From an uncultured Clostridia bacterium (GTDB lineage Bacteria > Bacillota > Clostridia > Christensenellales > Borkfalkiaceae): DNA of 34,771 bases. The stretch lies in NCBI GenBank assembly GCA_934271245.1, contig CAKQQY010000018.1, positions 1 to 34,771 of the forward strand. Reading direction: 5' to 3'. A model generated the notes under the pieces. That model saw only the letters and a list, made by a program, of their open reading frames with translations, was not told where the DNA came from and made no database searches. Positions 32,134 to 34,771 of this stretch are shown piece after piece (the stretch's first letter is position 1; each line of letters begins with the position of its first letter). A program made the position numbers and the translations under genes.

Positions 32134-33150
32134 ATGAAAGGGTGGAAATTAACTGACAAAAAAACTGTTCTCGAAGAAGAAATTGCGGTAAAAGAAACCG
32201 TTTCCAACGCTTCGAAGGTGAAAGTCACCAAGGCTATGATAAACCTTTCCGACGTTTTGCGTTATAACGGCGAAATGGAATCGGAAAAGGTTGTTTTAGG
32301 CAGTTACGGTTTAGGCATTATCAGCGAAACCGACGCTAACCTTTTGGGGCTTGAACGCGGCAAACGCGTTTATATCGAAAACCACAAGCCTTGTTACGAA
32401 TGTTTCAACTGCAAACAAAATCACACCGAAAAGTGCCTTAACATCAACACCGCCGCCGTTGATTACGACGGATTTTTGTGCGATTTTATTTCAATAGATT
32501 CGGATAAACTTTTCGTTCTTCCCGATTCCGTAACGGACGACGAAGCCCTTTTTATCGGCGACGTATCCCTTGCCCTTTCGGTTATAGATTCTCTCGGAAT
32601 CAAAAAAGGCGATTACATCACCGTTATCGGCGCGAACAACTTTGCCGTTATCCTTTCTCAACTTCTGATTTATTATCAGGCGGTCCCCGTTATCGTCGGG
32701 ATCGACGAAGAACAGAATCGCATTGCGAAAGATTCGGGTATTTATTACGTTTTAGGTCCTAACGACAACTGGACGAAAGAAGTCAACGCCATTACGGGCG
32801 GGCGTATGACCACGAGCGTCGTTTACATTTCGGATAATAACATTTCCGTAAATAAAGCCTTTGCCCTTGCGTCGCACGGCGCGAACGTTGCGTTTACGGG
32901 TATTTCCAACAAAACGGGCGCGATTGCGTTTACGCAGGCAATCAAAAAAAGACTTACCATTCACTGCATAGCGGGTGAAACCGGCAACACTTCGGCAAGC
33001 ATAAACCTTCTGGCGAATAAGGCGATTAACTTATCGAAACTTAAAATCGCCCACGACGATTACAAAAACGTTCCCGCGGTATTTTCTAAACTCGACGAAG
33101 AATACGAAACGACGGGCAAAGTTACCGAAACCATTATTAAAGTTTTCTAA
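32134..33150 (+). CDS. Zinc-type alcohol dehydrogenase homologue, probable pseudoenzyme
   Basis: A 338-residue medium-chain dehydrogenase/reductase fold. The structural zinc lobe is intact (Cys87, Cys90, Cys93, Cys101 in CYECFNCKQNHTEKC). The catalytic zinc ligands are gone: the usual ICGSD reads INLSD (36-40), and the usual GHE reads GSY (56-58). The nucleotide-binding GxGxxG is GANNFA. The protein may therefore have lost dehydrogenase activity while keeping its fold. GGAG precedes the ATG, and the gene has its own promoter and terminator. It could be a regulator or binding protein, or use an unusual mechanism. Function is not assigned. Confidence 0.82.
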   Translation: MKGWKLTDKKTVLEEEIAVKETVSNASKVKVTKAMINLSDVLRYNGEMESEKVVLGSYGLGIISETDANLLGLERGKRVYIENHKPCYECFNCKQNHTEKCLNINTAAVDYDGFLCDFISIDSDKLFVLPDSVTDDEALFIGDVSLALSVIDSLGIKKGDYITVIGANNFAVILSQLLIYYQAVPVIVGIDEEQNRIAKDSGIYYVLGPNDNWTKEVNAITGGRMTTSVVYISDNNISVNKAFALASHGANVAFTGISNKTGAIAFTQAIKKRLTIHCIAGETGNTSASINLLANKAINLSKLKIAHDDYKNVPAVFSKLDEEYETTGKVTETIIKVF

Positions 33151-33166
33151 ATTTTACGTATACGTT

Positions 33167-33197
33167 AAAACGCTTTGCGTATTGCAAAGCGTTTTTT
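33167..33197 (+). terminator. Rho-independent terminator after the dehydrogenase-like gene
   Basis: AAAACGCTTTGC (33167-33178) pairs with GCAAAGCGTTTT (33184-33195) around GTATT, followed by T on the plus strand. Confidence 0.92.
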
Positions 33198-33324
33198 TAT
33201 TCCGTTTTTCTCCGCGCCGTTTTCCGAATGCCACGGAGTTTTTTCGTTTTAATAAATCGTTTACTCGCGGCGACTACTTGCATTTACGCTGGTCTTTTAT
33301 ATGCGGCGCGGCGTTTCCCGATTC

Positions 33325-34194
33325 TTATAAACTTAAAAATTCGTCTTCGATTCTTTTGGCTACCGAAGCCATATTTTTCACTTTCTCGAAAATCGTTTTT
33401 TCGTCGTCTTCTTTTTTTAAGTAGGAATCCGCTTCGAGCGTGAAATACCCTTTATAATCAACGTCTTTCAACGCTTTTACAACTTCTTTAAAATCGATTT
33501 TGTCGGTAAAAGGAAGTTCGTGCAGATCGCGAAGTTTATCGTTATCGTGAATATGCAAGGCGGCAACGTGAGAACCGAGAGTTCGTATCATGCTTTCGGC
33601 AGACGTGTTCAAGCCTTTCATTTCGGCATGCCCTACGTCAACGCAGGCGACGAAATTTTCGTCGTTCACGGCAAGAATATGTTTTAAGAAGTCTTCCCCG
33701 TCGGAACACGCCGCTTTTTTCGCATGCCCTTGCTCGGTATCCCAGTTCCACATATTTTCCGTGGCTATTTTTATGCCGCAATCTTTTGCGAAAGGTAACA
33801 GTTCCGAGTACATTTCGGCGTTTTCTTCCGCCGTTTTATTATTGTCGGGGTGAATGATTATTATTTTCGAACTCGCTTCGGCGGAAAACTCTATCGCCCT
33901 TTTTAAGTCGTCTTTAATCCCCTTTACGGAAACGGGGAACGGCGCGTGCGACTGATTGCAATATATTCCGTTATCTTCGCCGATTCGTTTAAGACGCCTT
34001 ACGTAAGCGATTCCGTCTTTTCCGTTAAGCGGCGTGTCGGGAAAATAGCAACTTTTCGATTGCCAATCGTAGCGAACCATATTGTATATAAGGGTAAAAT
34101 CCCAGCAATCGAATCCCGCTTTCGCAATCGTTTCTATCGCCCTTTCTTCCCCGACGATTTTCGCCAAAGAACCTATTTCCGTAGAAGTTTTCAT
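33325..34194 (-). CDS. Sugar phosphate isomerase/epimerase-like TIM barrel
   Basis: A 289-residue AP-endonuclease-2 superfamily TIM barrel. Likely metal ligands lie in IATENMWNW (Glu), ACVDVGHAEMKG (Asp and His), LHIHDNDK (His) and the terminal YFTLEAD (Glu). The N-terminus (AKAGFDCWDFTL) is typical. Relatives isomerise or epimerise sugars such as xylose, tagatose and myo-inositol derivatives; the substrate here is unknown. A promoter lies at 34268-34296. The CTTGC palindromic element sits in its leader. It stands alone, converging on the dehydrogenase-like gene. Confidence 0.85.
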   Translation of the reverse strand: MKTSTEIGSLAKIVGEERAIETIAKAGFDCWDFTLIYNMVRYDWQSKSCYFPDTPLNGKDGIAYVRRLKRIGEDNGIYCNQSHAPFPVSVKGIKDDLKRAIEFSAEASSKIIIIHPDNNKTAEENAEMYSELLPFAKDCGIKIATENMWNWDTEQGHAKKAACSDGEDFLKHILAVNDENFVACVDVGHAEMKGLNTSAESMIRTLGSHVAALHIHDNDKLRDLHELPFTDKIDFKEVVKALKDVDYKGYFTLEADSYLKKEDDEKTIFEKVKNMASVAKRIEDEFLSL

Positions 34195-34242
34195 CTCTTT
34201 TTCTCTCTTTGCGTTTGATTTTTCAGTTACGTTATTTTACGG

Positions 34243-34257
34243 CTTGCAAACAAGTTT
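34243..34257 (-). repeat. Recurrent element AAACTTGTTTGCAAG
   Basis: A one-mismatch copy of the element at 14158-14173 and 21142-21157. It starts exactly 10 bases downstream of the -10 hexamer of the isomerase promoter, so it would be at the 5' end of the transcript. Confidence 0.55.
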
Positions 34258-34267
34258 TCTTACTCAT

Positions 34268-34296
34268 ATTTTAGCATTACATAACCCCAAAGTCAA
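34268..34296 (-). promoter_or_regulatory. Sigma-A promoter of the isomerase gene
   Basis: Minus-strand TTGACT (34291-34296), a 17-base spacer and TAAAAT (34268-34273). The leader is about 65 bases long. Confidence 0.7.
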
Positions 34297-34401
34297 CGCC
34301 TGCCAATTTTTAATTCAGCGATAAATTGTTATTTTCTAAAGAACTATAACAAATGGCTGAAATCATAGCGGCCATATAGAAGAAAAATAAGATTAACAAT
34401 T

Positions 34402-34713
34402 TTACTTTAAAAGATCGCATAGTATACCGAACCAATACACTTGATTAAACGTTACAGCGCACGCTTTTTCGCTAACCGGAACACCGTGATTTCTTTTATC
34501 GTATAACTCTATCATCTTTTCAAGATTATCTTTATCCAATTTTCTGCGTTGTTTGATTTTTGAAGAGTAATTATGCTCTCTTGCATTATCAATATATACG
34601 TTACCGTTTTCCGAATAAACAAAAAACCATCGCGGCTGTCTATTCCCTTTTGGCGTCGTTCTTATATCTCTCGGGTTTTCCTTAAAAGAATCATAAATAG
34701 TTTGCCAATTCAT
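34402..34713 (-). CDS. Small protein of unknown function
   Basis: A 103-residue soluble basic protein with many aromatic residues (RWFFVYSENGNVYIDNA, FNQVYWFGILCDLLK). AAAGGAGAG, 9 bases before the ATG at 34713, supports it as a real gene. It has no membrane segment and no recognised family. The segment KLDKDNLEKMIELYDKR is helical. Its isolation next to the window edge and its unfamiliar sequence would fit an accessory or cassette-type gene, but nothing else supports transfer. Confidence 0.7.
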   Translation of the reverse strand: MNWQTIYDSFKENPRDIRTTPKGNRQPRWFFVYSENGNVYIDNAREHNYSSKIKQRRKLDKDNLEKMIELYDKRNHGVPVSEKACAVTFNQVYWFGILCDLLK

Positions 34714-34771
34714 AAAATTTCTCTCCTTTTAACACTTTCTTTTTATTTTTACCAACACATATGTTTTCTTG

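Noticed and set aside
33198..33324. Small plus-strand frames between the dehydrogenase-like gene and the isomerase
   Set aside because: They overlap the isomerase antisense, have no ribosome sites and have low-quality composition.

Overview
The window reads as chromosomal DNA of a low-to-mid GC Firmicute, most likely an uncultured Clostridia lineage of the gut type. The evidence is the gene set: Spo0H-like sigma factor, CwlD-type amidase, MinD/MinE, RecX, NrdR, YitT-type membrane protein, DUF5685, DUF1385 linked to PrmC and PrfA, and zinc-type L31. Strong Shine-Dalgarno sites and sigma-A promoters with 17-bp spacers support this. TGA is used as a stop. Lineage is inferred from gene content only. 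There are no rRNA genes and no CRISPR array. One tRNA is present, tRNA-Ser(UGA).

Layout. 1-1200 is a patchy left edge: a short gene of uncertain origin, the C-terminal remnant of a recombinase, a folded RNA candidate and tRNA-Ser. 1216-5318 carries nrdR-comEB and yigZ-recX-nnr on the minus strand, with a small DUF1294 membrane gene on plus. 5454-5959 is a promoter, a highly structured leader with a terminator, and a small unknown gene. 5993-9753 is a minus-strand group ppx/gppA, a divergent actin-like gene, minD and minE. 9997-10785 holds two half-size TauE/SafE permeases. 10985-16675 is the main plus-strand block: a 1035-residue surface lipoprotein, murG and a WYL regulator.

16809-21069 is a compact minus-strand operon, mrnC-rlmB-sigH-dnaX-ybaB-recR. 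It is preceded by about 400 bp of tandem structured repeats (21177-21584). 21656-22363 is cwlD. 22571-27908 holds trpS-DUF5685-J protein-membrane protein-rRNA methyltransferase, then a YitT-type gene. 28050-31762 holds a small P-loop protein and rpmE, a DUF1385-PrmC fusion and prfA. 31888-34713 has a dehydrogenase-like probable pseudoenzyme, a TIM-barrel isomerase and a small unknown gene.

How the genes work together. Many junctions overlap by 1 or 4 bases (TAATG, TGATG, ATGA), so translational coupling is common. Much of the window concerns translation and ribosome maturation (tRNA-Ser, mrnC, rlmB, rlmD-like, trpS, rpmE, prmC, prfA), replication and repair (dnaX, recR, ybaB, recX), and envelope and division (murG, cwlD, minDE, actin-like). 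The most novel signals are RNA or DNA structures outside genes: the attenuator-like leader at 5490-5680, and the three repeat units at 21177-21584, whose stems differ in sequence but keep the same four-helix plan.
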